From assembly GCA_037953625.1 (NCBI GenBank), contig CM075651.1, forward strand, positions 126,198,501 through 126,262,500: a stretch of DNA of 64,000 nucleotides, in the 5' to 3' direction. Under the pieces are notes generated by a model. The model was not told the origin of the DNA and did no database searches. It saw only the letters and a program-made list of their open reading frames with translations. The position numbers and the translations under genes were made by a program. Origin of the DNA: Crotalaria pallida. Its lineage: Eukaryota; Streptophyta; Magnoliopsida; Fabales; Fabaceae. Numbering within the stretch: the first letter of the stretch is position 1; each line of letters opens with the position of its first letter. This document shows, piece by piece, positions 32,946-45,262 of the stretch.

Positions 32946-35271
32946 TATGACACCCTAGAAAATAAAACCCTTAATCCCATTTTATTATTTGGTTACTTGA
33001 AAATTTCGTTTTAAAAGTTATTTAACTTATAAAATTCTCCGTTAAAATTGGACGAAATTTCCTTTGTTTTTTTAACTTTCCCAAAAATTAGATTCGCCTG
33101 ATAAACTTGCGCGCGCACACACACACACAAACAGAAAGCCAGCAGGGCATAATCACATCATCAACATATAATAAAGTATAAACAAGTTTTAGAATAGTCT
33201 ATTCCCAAAATCATTCGTTTCCCAAAAGAAGAAGTCTACATCCTAGCACCCAAAATAAATATGTACAAGCCTAGTGAAACAAAGTCATATATACATAATA
33301 GATCCCAAAACAGGGCCCAGGACGGCCATGACACTAACTACACTACTTACTCTCCCTGTGAGGGAGAACACTCCTGCTCGGCCTATAGTAGTGTAAGATC
33401 GGGCTCGGTACCTGTGTAAAAAAATGGTAAGGAGTGAGCATAACACAATACTTAGAAAATATATTCTAAAAGGACATAGCAAAAACCAAGACAATCACAT
33501 ACATCATACCCAAACATTATTTAATTTTTTAATTGACGATTATGACAATAATAACTAAAGATTATGACCAATGAGTGATGACCAATAATTTATGACCAAT
33601 AGTGAAGACCAATAGTACAGTGATGATCAATAGTGATGACCAATAATGATGACCAATAGGTTATTCTATTAGGATTTAGCGCAACCTGTTGGGCAATTTG
33701 CACCCGGTTAGGACTTAGCACTCAACTCAGGATTTTCACTCAATAGGCATAAACACCTAGTTAGGATTTTTGTGTCCAGTGATTATATTATATAGTTTTT
33801 ATTGACCAAATCTCTATCCAACACATTTGATTTATTAATTACCGGTGCAACATATTGATCCAGTAGGTACACCCATACCTAACGGGCAATTTTGGCCTAC
33901 AAGCAATTTTTGTGTACCTGAGCGAGCAATTTGTGCCTAACGGGAAATTTTTCACCCAATAGAGCATCTAATGGGGAGGGTGGAACCACGGATCAATAAG
34001 CTGCTGCTTTACGTTATTTACCAATTTTATGAGTTTTTATGTCCAATAACATAATATAAACATTCACACAGGCAGTTCATATTATCAACACAAATATTAA
34101 TTTCATATAAACACACATAATCAAATAACACTCTAGACACTAATATATCATGGTTCTATATTTTCTCAAGCCTATACAAGTTATTTATTTTATTTATTTA
34201 TTCCTAAGTCCTATTTATTGACTCCAAAGTTTAGTGTTATCAACTACCCTAAGGTTTACTATTCTATTTATTTTTCTACCTTTAGCTATCACTATATACG
34301 GTCTAGAACCTGTTCCCTAAGTAGAGGTAATACCCCCTCCGTACCTCAACCGAAGAGAGAGAGAGAGGAAACCTCAAAACCTTAGCTTTAGAGACAAAAG
34401 CGCTTAAACCTCGCTTGCCAACGGATGAGAGCAACAATCAAGTGAGCGGGGATCCTATGTGTGAAATACGATGGTGTTGGTGCACTCTCCTACTTCTCTT
34501 GTGGAGGTAAGGGCATCAAGAGAGAGATAGCTCCATGGATAAGCAAGTGAGAGAATGATAAGTGGAGATAGTGGTGATGATGGTGAAGATGATGATGGAA
34601 GGCTTGGATGATGGATGAGAAAGATTGGAAAATGGTTATGGAGTCTTGGCTTGTTGGGGAAGCCAAGTATCTTTCTAAGGCTTGGGGAGAAAGCATGATC
34701 GAAAGTGGTGGAAAAGTGGCTTCCACGTCTTTTATTTTTTTTTTTTTTGATTTTGATCGAACTAATCGAGTTCACTAATCGATTAATCTGTGTAATTTTA
34801 AAATTTGAACTTTTTTATTTTTAACATTTTGGCCAGACTAATTGATTAGTCTGTCAACTAATGGATTAGCCACTGTAAATTGACTTTTCTATTTTTCTTC
34901 TATTTTCCTGCTATTTTCTTCTTGCAATCAAAACACCATAACTTCTTCGTTAACCGTCGGATCTTGCTCAAATTTGAAAACAAGCTTCCTTATATATTCA
35001 CCTTCACATCCAACAGTGGAATTTAAATTGAGTTGTAAATCTTCTATTATTAATTTTCTCTTATAACGTACTTAAAACACCAAAAACGTTGGTTCTAACA
35101 CTCGTTTCTTCCCATCTTTCAACCTCTTATTCTTTTGCTAAGGTTTTCTAACTACTTCACAACATTCTAAATGGTCCTACTCCATTACCTTAATTACTCT
35201 TGAGCATAATTATATTCTTCGGAGCCATTCATTATTCTAATTACACATAGAATATAATTGAGGATGTTACA
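32946..35271 (-). mobile_element. LTR-2: solo LTR, TGTAACATCC family
   Basis: On the minus strand it begins TGTAACATCCTCAATT and ends GGGTGTCATA, flanked by AGATC on both sides (32941-32945 and 35272-35276); the empty site AACAAGATCACTATT exists in units C and D. It aligns with LTR-1 and LTR-3. On the minus strand the palindromes at 34836-34869 and 34776-34785 come first, then a leader, a GT donor (TTGAGGTACGG, GT at 34344-34343) and an AG acceptor (TTTACACAG, intron end 33412): a 933-nt intron inside the LTR. No primer site or coding region, hence a solo LTR. A (CA)n run with GCGCGC lies at about 33110-33128. Confidence 0.82.
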
Positions 35272-36086
35272 AGATCACTATTACTAGAATAGTGCATTAT
35301 CTTTTATGTATTTTTATATAAGCTTAAAATTCCATAAAATATATTCAAAAATATGCAAAGCAATAAACATGTTATGATGCCTTTATGAGTTAAGAATATT
35401 TTAGATTCCTGTCTATATTCAGTTACTTCTTCGGTAAAATGATCACAATAGAAATATTTGAAAATATCAATTTTTTAAAATTTCAATTATAATAATTATA
35501 AATAGGTTGGTGAGATATTTACTAAGTTTATAACAACCCTCTATCTGGTGTAGCAATTACCATTGCTTAATAAAAATATCTACCTATTAAAAAATTGTAT
35601 GCTTATATCATTTCATTAATCAAGTAAGTATAATAAAAAATTTATTTCATTTGGAAATTTTTTATATATTGGTGACTATTTATTTATTACTTTTAATTTG
35701 CTTAATTTAAATCTGAACATTATAGAGAACGTGTTTTTTTTTTTTATTTCATCAAAAATATCTTCTGGTCAATAGTCGACGACTAGTCTTTTTGAGGCAT
35801 AAAAATTACCGAAGTGAATTTTGCCTCTACTAATAAAGTGTTTTTCATGTACACGCCTTGAATCAAACCCTTGATATACATCATACCTAAGAAAATGAAT
35901 CATCTACTAAATGTGATGGGTCATGTTAAGTGGTTTAAATAAACGTATATTCAACACTGAATTGATGCAATAAAAAATAATCGATTAGCGTATATTTATT
36001 GTTTACTGTTGTCTTTTACTTAATCGTTTTCCCAACATGAGGCACAAGTTAAGAAAATATTATTCATGTAATATTTCATAATGAAT

Positions 36087-37162
36087 TTTTAAGCTAAGAT
36101 TTATGACAATTATTTTAAGTTTTCAGTGATGACTATTATCAGGATTACTGAACTATTGTACATAAAGTTGACCAAAATAAACATCATAATAAAAACGTTC
36201 ACAAAGCTGACTAAAACATACTTCTTCATTAATTTGAAAGGGGCAGAGGCCTATCAAGTACATAATAGGATAAAATATATAAGTACATAATGGGTGATAC
36301 ATCTTGTACATAAATTTATAAAATATAAAAATGGTACACAACGCTGACTAATAAAATACTTTGCTTGCTAATCGCAAGTGAATGAGATGAAGACTTGTTT
36401 AGATGCATGCTCTGCAACTACTGCATTAAGTATAAACAACAAAGAAATATTAAGTGGTATTCCTTACATTATAACATCATAAAAAAAATTTAAAAATCCA
36501 TAGCTTAAATATAAAATTAGAAATGATTTAATTAAATCAATTCAAATAACACGGAATGAAAATAACTTTCATACTTATATATTATTATTAAATAAAATGT
36601 TTACCTCTAAGGTAACAAATTAATGTTACCACATTTTTAAGCTAAGATTTATGACAATTATTTTAAGTTTTCAGTGATGACTATTATCAGGATTACTGAA
36701 CTATGGTACATAAAGTTGACCAAAATAAACATCATAATAAAAACGTTCACAAAGCTGACTAAAACATACTTCTTCATTAATTTGAAAGGGGCAGAGGCCT
36801 ATCAAGTACATAATAGGATAAAATATATAAGTACATAATGGGTGATACATCTTGTACATAAATTTATAAAATATAAAAATGGTACACAACGCTAACTAAT
36901 AAAATACTTTGCTTGCTAATCGCAAGTGAATGAGATGAAGACTTGTTTAGATGCATGCTCTGCAACGACCATTTCTCACTGCATTAAGTATAAACAACAA
37001 AGAAATATTAAGTGGTATTCCTTATATTATAACATCATAAAAAAAATTTAAAAATCCATAGTTTAAATATAAAATTAGAAATGATTTAATTAAATCAATT
37101 CAAATAACACGGAATGAAAATAACTTTCATACTTATATATTATTATTAAATAAAATGTTACC
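36087..37162. repeat. 548-bp direct tandem duplication in unit A
   Basis: The segment starting AAGCTAAGATTTATGACAAT at 36091 repeats at 36639 with very few differences; the first copy ends with the TTACCTCTAAGG block that the second has partly lost. Units B and C have one copy. Confidence 0.92.
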
Positions 37163-37163
37163 A

Positions 37164-37365
37164 TTAATACGCAGTCCTTTGCCCACGTTTAATCAAGGAA
37201 ATCATGGTCATCGTCGAACTACCACTTGCAACATCACTTCCAATGGTAAGAGTAAAGCATAACAATAGTGAAGACTTTGAAATATAAGACATTGTTATTT
37301 CTTTCCATCTAACCATGCCTGCATCAACGATCCATGAGAAAGGATATGCAGCCTTGCACATGAAT
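37164..37365 (-). other. Conserved exon-like ORF, unit A
   Basis: After a good acceptor (CTTTGTTTTACTAG) the frame reads FMCKAAYPFSWIVDAGMVRW, then KEITMSYISKSSLLLCFTLT, and ends GQRTAY with TAA at 37164. The same ORF is kept in units B and C with only a few replacements. About 310 bp upstream is a TATAAATA box and a leader, so a short multi-exon transcript is plausible. I do not recognise the family; a hydrophobic stretch (LLLCFTLTIG) is the only visible feature. It could equally be a non-coding or dead gene fragment copied with the array. Confidence 0.35.
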
Positions 37366-37678
37366 CTAGTAAAACAAAGACAATAAATCAGTTTTAAACA
37401 ACAAAAAATATTTCAAAGAAAATATTCATGAGCAATAATCCACTATGAAAATAAGATAAATGATATATGGAAGTGAAGTTTTATATAGTACCCAGCAACG
37501 CATATACCCTTGCTTAGTATCAACATTTCTCTTCAAGCATATTTGTTAATATGTGTTATGTAAATCAATAAAAAGTAGCATAAGCCACTCTACCTACTGA
37601 ACTTGGCAAGCTGAGAAGTGATGATGATGTTTTTAGTGAAACCCTATTAGTTTTTTGAAAGTGATGAAGGTAGCTACA

Positions 37679-37686
37679 TATTTATA
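37679..37686 (-). promoter_or_regulatory. TATA box upstream of the exon-like ORF, unit A
   Basis: TATAAATA on the minus strand in CTATAAATATGTAGC, repeated exactly in unit B (44177-44184) and unit C (51907-51914). A CATCATCATCACTTC leader follows. Confidence 0.45.
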
Positions 37687-38078
37687 GTAAAGGGTTGATG
37701 ATCGAGAGAAGTGCATATCATGCAAGGAAGTAGTAGGTGTGAGTCAAGATAGTTAGATTACGGTAGCTACGTGTGCCTATCATGCGGTGCAAGTATCTAA
37801 TACAATTTATGGATCTTATTTGGTTTCCTTCCATCTTAAGCTTGTTCACTAGTAAAGGAAAGAAAATGTTAGGTCTTATGTTTAAAAAAAGAGAAAAAAG
37901 TTTGGACACTACTGACAGTGTAAAGGTTAGCACATCATCCACCATCTAATTAAGGATGTATGGTTATTGACTTCTAAATAAAAGTAATGCAAATGAATGG
38001 TGGATAATGTACCGATAGTTACACTGTCACTGCACACATATTAAACTCTTAAAAAAAATTAAAAAATGACTAAACTAA

Positions 38079-38325
38079 TATCACTTTTGTTCTTGACTTT
38101 GTATGCTTCCATCACTTTTCTCCCTAACATTATCAAAAATTCTCAATCATCCTTGAATTGCAAAAAGTAATAAACTTATGTCTGTGTCATTGTATTCACT
38201 TTAGATCCTACGGAAAACTAATAATGTGAATAATTTTACGAATCTTAGAGATTATTGTTTAATTTTGATAATAATAAGGACGAAAGTGATGGATACTTTG
38301 TCAGGGATGAAAGTGCTACTTTTTG
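38079..38325. mobile_element. TIR MITE in unit A (ATCACTTTTGT ends)
   Basis: The left ATCACTTTTGTTCTTGACTT is mirrored by GGATGAAAGTGCTACTTTTT on the right, with longer imperfect arms (CCATCACTTTTCTCCC versus GGACGAAAGTGATGG). It has orthologous copies in B and C, so it predates the array. Confidence 0.55.
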
Positions 38326-38486
38326 AATAAAAATAAAATGAACAAAGGTTTTGGGAAACTACATCCACTGCTCCTACTTAAAAGCTTTAAAAGTTGATCT
38401 TGTCAATCTAAATATACTATTTTAAACATCTGTTGAGCAATCAAAAATCCATCAAAAGTTGGTTCTTTTTCTCTCTTTTTAATAAT

Positions 38487-38567
38487 TCCTTTATCCCAAA
38501 AAAAGTGGTAAAAAAATAGAAAGAAATGAGTTCAAAAATCTTCTATCTTTTTGGGACGGATGGAGTA
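38487..38567. mobile_element. Stowaway-like mini element, unit A
   Basis: Ends CCTTTATCCCAAAAAAAG and TTTTTGGGACGGATGGAGTA match the common plant TACTCCATCCGTCCCA terminus in inverted orientation. Confidence 0.6.
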
Positions 38568-38826
38568 TTTTTGATGAATTTAATTAGTTGTCTCCAACAA
38601 TGGTTTTTTTTTTTAATATTCAAAAATTTAATCAACAAAGTTCAACATTGTTGGTAAATAGATGAGTTATATAAGCACGATATAAGATATTTGATTCCTG
38701 CCACATGACTGGAAAAAATATTTGTTATTAGAAGTAAAATCTACTTCATTGATCTCTAAAACTCGAATGGGATTAATATTTAGTTTTGGCTTTGGAACCT
38801 TTCGTTCACACCAAAAAAATATTTGA

Positions 38827-38930
38827 ATAAAAATAAGACAACTTTGATTGACCAAGATCTATGGAGAGCGCGAGCTATCCTAGACATGCATTTTGTATAT
38901 GGTATATGACTTTCAAATTTAGTAGTGGTT
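38827..38930 (+). pseudogene. MULE/FAR1-type transposase fragment, unit A (internally deleted)
   Basis: The plus strand encodes IDQDLWRARA, then skips about 21 bp present in B and C, and continues with RHAFC. It is the most decayed of the three copies of the fragment described for unit B. Confidence 0.5.
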
Positions 38931-39386
38931 CAATGTATTTCATAACCGATATCTAAAATAGTGGTGCACTATCTTTTATGTATTATTATATAAGCTTAAA
39001 ATTTCATAAAATTTAGAAAAAAAAACAATAAACATGTAATGACGCATTTGAGATAAGACTTTTTAGATACCTACCTATATTCAGTTACTTATTTGATAGG
39101 ATGACAACAATTGAAAGATCTTAAAATATCAATTTCTTTTTCTTTAACACTTTCAATTGTAATAATTATAAATGGGTTGATGAGATATATATTAGTGAGA
39201 TTATAATCCCGTCTATCTGGTGTAGCTATTACCATTGCTTAACAAAAATTATTGCTACCCATTCAAAATAGAGTTATGATAAATAGACTTATAAAATCAA
39301 CCTATAAACAAGTCTACACCATAAAAAAGTGACATGTATCACTTATTGACCAATTAATAATAAGCAAGCACTTCTTTTATGGTGTA

Positions 39387-40487
39387 TGTAACACCCTATT
39401 AAATATTACCCTTAGCTACGTACCTTTAATTGAATTACTGACTTAAAAATTTCTTTATTATTTCATATGCTTATAAAAATTCTCCGACCAAACGGGCGGA
39501 GTCTCCTTTGTTTGTAGGACTTTCCCAAAACTTTAGTTTAACCTGCAACATGTTTTAAACAAGATATTCATATTCATTCAGTAGCCAGCAGGGCTAAAAC
39601 ATATTTGAGCATCATCGTGCACCCATCAACAGTCAAGTCATTATCAGAGTTTTCAATAGATATTTACAATTTTTCAGCATAACCAAGTTTTCCCAAAATA
39701 CCCCTTCCCCAAGAGGTTGTCCTAGCCCACCCAAAAGTATATATTTACATTTATACAGACAAAAATAAGTCACATCATCGTCATTCTAATCGGGTCCAGG
39801 ACATTTTCATGTCCTACTAAACTAGACTCTACTCTCCCTGTGAGGGAGAGTGCACCTGCTCAGCCGGGGGCTGTGCGAGCTCGATCTCAGTACCTGAAAA
39901 ATGTTAAGGGAGTGAGCATTGCACATGAAATAGAAAGGCAGTTTCCAAATAAACATAACAACCCGCTAAGTTAAGCACAATTACCAAATAATTCATATAT
40001 TACATGTTTCAACCTTTCACAACATTCAATCATTTCCAAGTTACACATCATTATCATTTCCCATTTCCATTTTCTGTTTTCATTAACCTTTTCTCATGCC
40101 CATTTTACGTACACCACTAGGATTTTTGCGCACCGCTAGGTAATTGGAACACTTGTCTAGGGACTTTTGGGCACCTGTCCATGACTTTACACCCATCTAG
40201 GCCATAATCTGTTAGGACTGTGCACATTATACCATTCCTTTAATTAATCCATTTATTTTTAGCAGGGAATTGATCCATGGGTCACACCGGCGCCTAACAG
40301 GGCGGTTTGGCCTGACAGGTAATTGGCCTGACAGGTAATTGACCCTAACAGGTAATTGGAACACCTAGCCGGATACCTAGTGTTCTGGTGCCCCAAATGA
40401 TCAATTCCCACATCTATTCGCCATTTACATTTCCAGTTCATTTTTTTACAATTTATTTAATCATTTTCACAACCAAATGTCCAACAT

Positions 40488-40531
<44 letters not shown>

Positions 40532-41752
40532 ACATTTCCAATAATAATACACACTAATAAATAAGCATTTATTAGAGCACAATTACTCACAAGCATCCAC
40601 AAATCAAATATGATTTCTCAATAATTTACCTAGTGTCTCATTTTAATTACTTATTTTCTAAACACACTAATGCTATTTGTCACTACCTTAGGGTTATCTA
40701 GTTACTCTCCTAATCAAATAAATCCTAGCAAATCATTATAACTAGTTGGATACCCATTCCTATGACAAGCCAATACCCACCCCCTTACCTCAAGTGTGAG
40801 GAGATAAGGAGACCTTTCTTTGCCCTAGCTTTAGAACCTAGGGACCTTGAACTTCCTTAATTTAACTTGCCACCTCAAAATAGCCAATATCCAATAATGT
40901 TGATGAAGGCACCTATTATATGAGTTATATGATGGAAGATTGTTATTCTTCCCTTGTTCTTGATTAGAGGGCACAAGGTGTGTGATTCTCCATAGCTTAA
41001 CAACTTGAAAAATCAAGAAGGAAGGGGAGAGAGTGGTTCGAATGGAGGAGGGAGTAGTGGGTGGTTTTCTAACTCATGACTTTATGATGAGAAGGATGAT
41101 TATAGTGTTGTTTGTGATTTCCTTGGAGCTTTTATGAGACGTTGATGATGGGGTTCATAAACCCTAGAGAGAAGGATGAAGAAGATGATAGGTGTGTGTC
41201 TGTTATATGTTTATTGTGTATGTTGTGTTTATGTTGGTTTTGCTTTTGTGTTTGTGTTTTTCTGCATGGGGCTGTTTGTGTGGCTGAGGGTGGTGGCTTC
41301 TTGTGGAAGCCACAAATATGTGGTCCACATGCTTTTATTTTTTTTTCTGACACTGTGCAAAATACTCGAGTCTTTTTCTAAAGACTCGAGTCTTTTATAG
41401 TGTTTGCAAGAGCTGGTGCGCCATTCTGGTAAACCTGGTGCGCCATTCTGGTAAACCTGGCGCGCCATTTTTGGCTAGGTTTTTGCTCAACATACTCGAA
41501 TCTTTCCCAAGAGACTGGAGTGTTGCCTAAGAGCAATTTTTCCACTGAACGATTTTCTGATACAAGACTCGAGTCTTTGAGAAAGACTCGAGTGTTGCCT
41601 GGTAGCTTTACTTTGCACACTTCAAATTGCTACTGCTTCTAAGTTTCAAAGTTTACTTCTAATTAACGAGTTTTAACTTAGTATTTCGATTCTCTTCACC
41701 CTAAGATTATTAAAATACCAATTATACTTGGGATTAAATTAGGGATGTTACA
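39387..41752 (-). mobile_element. LTR-3: solo LTR, TGTAACATCC family
   Basis: Minus strand from TGTAACATCCCTAATTTAAT to GGGTGTTACA; flanks GTGTA (39382-39386) and TTGTA (41753-41757) are a one-mismatch target duplication, and the join restores the hairpin MITE seen intact in unit B. On the minus strand come ACTCGAGT palindromes (41586, 41567, 41384, 41364), the conserved GGCTTCCACAAGAAGCC hairpin, a leader, a GT donor (TTGAGGTAAGG, intron start 40788) and an AG acceptor (TTTTTCAG, intron end 39894). A 22-bp unit GGTGCGCCATTCTGGTAAACC repeats near 41415-41470. No gag, pol or primer site. Confidence 0.82.
40490..40528. repeat. (AT)n microsatellite
   Basis: About 19 AT units within LTR-3. Confidence 0.95.
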
Positions 41753-43659
41753 TTGTAGGCTTGTTTGTAGGTTGATTTTGTAATTCTAATAATCATTTTT
41801 CTTCAAAATAAAAATGTATGCTTGATTCATTTCATTAATCTAGTAAGTATAACTAAAAATTATTTCATTTGGGAATTTTTTATATACCAATGACTGTTTA
41901 TTTATTATTTTTAATTTGCTTAATTTTATATCTGAACATTTTAGAGAAAGTGTTTTTTTATTTCATCAAGGATATTTTCTGGTCAATAGCTGACGACTAC
42001 TCTTTGAGGCTTAGAGATTATGGAAGTGAGTTTTGTCTCTACGAATAAAGTTTTTCCCTACACACACCATGTATTAAACCTGTGACATACATCATACCTA
42101 AGAAACTGAATCATCTAGCTACTAAATGTGATGGGTCATGTTAAGTGGTTTAAATCTACGTATATCCAACACTAAATTGATGTAATTAAATAATAATTGG
42201 TCCCTCAAGATTATCAGAAGTACTAATTTGATTCTTAAAATATGAAAATCTTGAGGGATCAAGTTGATACATTAAAAAATTTGGGGACAAGTTGGTACAT
42301 CCAAAAATTTTGAGGGACCATGTTTGTATTTACATGTTTTTAGGGACTAAATAGGTACACTAAAAAGCATCAGGGACGAAGTTGGTACTTCGCTCTTATA
42401 TTTAAATACACATTTTCTATTAAAAAGCTAAGTATTTTTGAAACATAAATTTTTGAATAATATGAAATAAATTATGATATTTTATAAAATGATAATTTTT
42501 AAATAATTGGTTTTTATAATAAATAATTAATTAACAAGTTTTAAATAAAAGTGTATCATTTTCCCTTTTTTATAAAAATAATAATGTTCATTTGAGAAAT
42601 GCCATTTTTTCTTCTTTATAACTATCAACATTCGTTGTTTCATACATAAAATATTATAATATTTATGAATATACATTTTTGACAAGAAGATAATTTTTTC
42701 TTTAAATAATGGTTTTTATAAAGAAACTAATTTTTATGATAATTTATTTAATTTGCTAAAAATAATAATTTATTTTCAGAATAAATTTTAAATTATTAGT
42801 AAATTTAGATTACTTTCTAAAACGAGCATGTTACTATGTTTTGTTTTTTTTTTACTATGAACGAACTTTCTAACAAGATGACTATTACTAAAATAGTGCA
42901 TTATCTTTTATGTATTTTTATATAAGCTTAAAATTCCATAAAATAAATTCAACAATATGCAAAATAATAAACATGTTATGATGCCTTTATGAGTTAAGAA
43001 TATTTTAGATTCCTGCCTATATTCGGTTACTATTGTCTATTACTTAATCGTTTCCCCAAGATGAGGCACAAATTAAGAAAATATTATTCATGTAATATAT
43101 CATAATGAATTTTAAGCTAAGATTTATGACAATTATTTTAAGTTTTCAATAATGATTATTATCAAGATTATTGAACTATGGTACAGAATGTTGACCAAAA
43201 TAAACATCATAATAAACACAAAACTGACTAAAAAAATACTTCTTCATTAATTTGAAAGGGGCAGAAGCCTATCAAGTACTTAATAGGATAAGATATATAA
43301 GTACATAATGGGTGATACATCTTGTACATAAATTTATAAAATATAAAAATGGTACACAATTCTGACTAACAAAATACTTTGCTTGCTAATCGCAAGTGAA
43401 TGAGATGATGACTTGTTTATATCCATGCTCTGCAGCGACCATTTCTCACTGCATTAAGTATAAACAACAAAGAAATATTAACCGGTAATCCTTGCATTAT
43501 AACATTATAAAAAAAATTTAGAAATCCTTTGCTTAAATATAAAATTAGAAATGATTTAATTAAATCGAATCAAATAACCCATAATGCAAATAACTTTCAT
43601 ACTTATATATTATTATTAAATAAAATGTTTACCTCTAAGGTAACAAATTAATGTTACCA

Positions 43660-43861
43660 TTAATACGCAGTCCTTTGCCCACGTTTAATCAAGGAAATCA
43701 TGGTCGTCGTTGAACTACCACTTGCAACATCACTTCCAATTGTAAGAGTAAAGCATAACAATAGTGAAGACTTTGAAATATAAGACATTGTCATTTCTTT
43801 CCATCGAACCATGCCAGCATCAACAATCCATGAGAAAGGATACGCAGCCTTGCATAAGAAT
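43660..43861 (-). other. Conserved exon-like ORF, unit B
   Basis: Counterpart of 37164-37365. Its first Met codon is replaced by Leu (FLCKAAYPFSW), and KEITM reads KEMTM; the frame is still open to GQRTAY and TAA. The acceptor TTTTACTAG is kept. Confidence 0.35.
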
Positions 43862-44406
43862 CTAGTAAAACAAAGACAATAAATCAGTTTTAAACAACAA
43901 AAAATATTTCAAAGAAAATACATTCATATGCAATAATCAACTATGAAAATAAGATAAATGATATATTGAAGTGAAGTTTTGTATAGTACCCAGCAACGCA
44001 TATACCCTTTCTTAGCATCAACATTTCTCTTCAAGCATATTTTTTAATATGTGTTATGTAAATCAATAAAAGATAGCATAAGCCACTCAATCTACCGAAC
44101 CTGGCAAACTGAGAAGTGATGATGACGTTTTTAGTGAAACCCTATTAGTTTTTTAAAAGTGATGAAGGTAGCTACATATTTATAGTAAAGGGTTGATGAT
44201 CGAGAGAAGTGCATATCATGTAAGGAAGTAGTAGGTGTGAGTCAAGGTAGTTAGATTACGGTAGCTTCGTGTGCCTATCATGCGGTGCAAGTATCTAATA
44301 TAATTTATGGATCTTATTTGATTTCCTTCCATCTTAAGGTTGCTCACTAGTAAAGGAAAGAAAATGTTACGCCTTATGTTAAAAAAAATTAAAAAAATGA
44401 CTAAAC

Positions 44407-44668
44407 TAATATCACTTTTATTCTTGACTTTGTATGTTCCATCACTTTTCTCCCTAACATTATCAAAAATTCTCAATCATCCTTAAATTGCAAAAAGTAA
44501 CAAACTTATGTCTGTATCATTGTATTCATGTTATTCACTTTAGATCCTACGAAAAACTAATAATGTGAATACTTTTACGAATCTTAGAGATTATTGTTTA
44601 ATTTTGATAATATAAAGGACGAAAGTGATGGATACTTTGTCGGGGATGAAAGTGTTACTTTTTTATTA
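44407..44668. mobile_element. TIR MITE, unit B copy
   Basis: ATCACTTTTATTCTTGACTT on the left and GGATGAAAGTGTTACTTTTT on the right; counterpart of 38079-38325. Confidence 0.5.
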
Positions 44669-44820
44669 AAAAAATGAACAAAGGTTTTGGGAAACTACAT
44701 TCACTACAGCTTCTTAAAGCTTTAAAAGTAGATTTTGTCAATCTAAATATACTATTTCAAGCATCTAATGAGCAATCAAAAATCCATCAAAAGTTAGTTC
44801 TTTTTCTTTATTTTTAATAA

Positions 44821-44903
44821 TCCTTTTGTCCCAAAAAAAGTAGTAAAAAAATAGAAAGAAATGAGTTAAAAAATCTTCTAACTTTTTGGGACGGATGGAG
44901 TAT
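44821..44903. mobile_element. Stowaway-like mini element, unit B copy
   Basis: CCTTTTGTCCCAAAAAAAG to TTTTTGGGACGGATGGAGTA, same place as in unit A. Confidence 0.6.
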
Positions 44904-45262
44904 TTTTGATGAATTCAATTAGTTGTCTCCAATAATGGTTTTTTTTAATATTCAAAAATTTAATCAACAAAGTTCAACATTGTTGGTAAATAGATGAGTT
45001 ATATAAGCATGATATAAGATATTTGATTCCTGCCACATGACTGGAAAAAATATTTGTTATTAGAAGCAAAATCTACTTCATTGATCTCTAAGACTCGAAT
45101 GGGATTAATATTTACTTTTGGCTTTGGAACCTTTAGTTCACACCAAAAAAAAATATTTGATTACAAGGAGATTTACCTTTTTTTAATGAAAAAATTTAGT
45201 ATTTTCAAAATTAATTTTTTAAATACTTTGAAATAAACATTATTGGTTCTACAAAAACCGCT

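Larger units (their letters stand above)
32699..41757. repeat. Tandem array unit A (with nested LTR-2 and LTR-3)
   Basis: Without its insertions this segment aligns with units B and C. Its exon-like ORF ends at 37164 versus 43660 in B; subtracting LTR-3 and its duplication gives a period of about 4125 bp. A has an extra ~600 bp between 35430 and 36060, related to the block near 39080-39390 and 41758-42190, and a private 548-bp duplication. Other than LTR-2, LTR-3, MITEs and the pieces listed separately, it is AT-rich and non-coding. Confidence 0.8.

Noticed and set aside
34455..34775. 106-aa and 78-aa minus-strand ORFs in LTR-2
   Set aside because: They fall in the leader of the solo LTR in two frames, with Ser/His-rich low complexity; LTR-1 and LTR-3 do not keep them.
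36153..36889. Two near-identical 62-aa minus-strand ORFs
   Set aside because: They arise from the 548-bp duplication of AT-rich DNA and are Tyr/Phe/Ile-rich without recognisable features.
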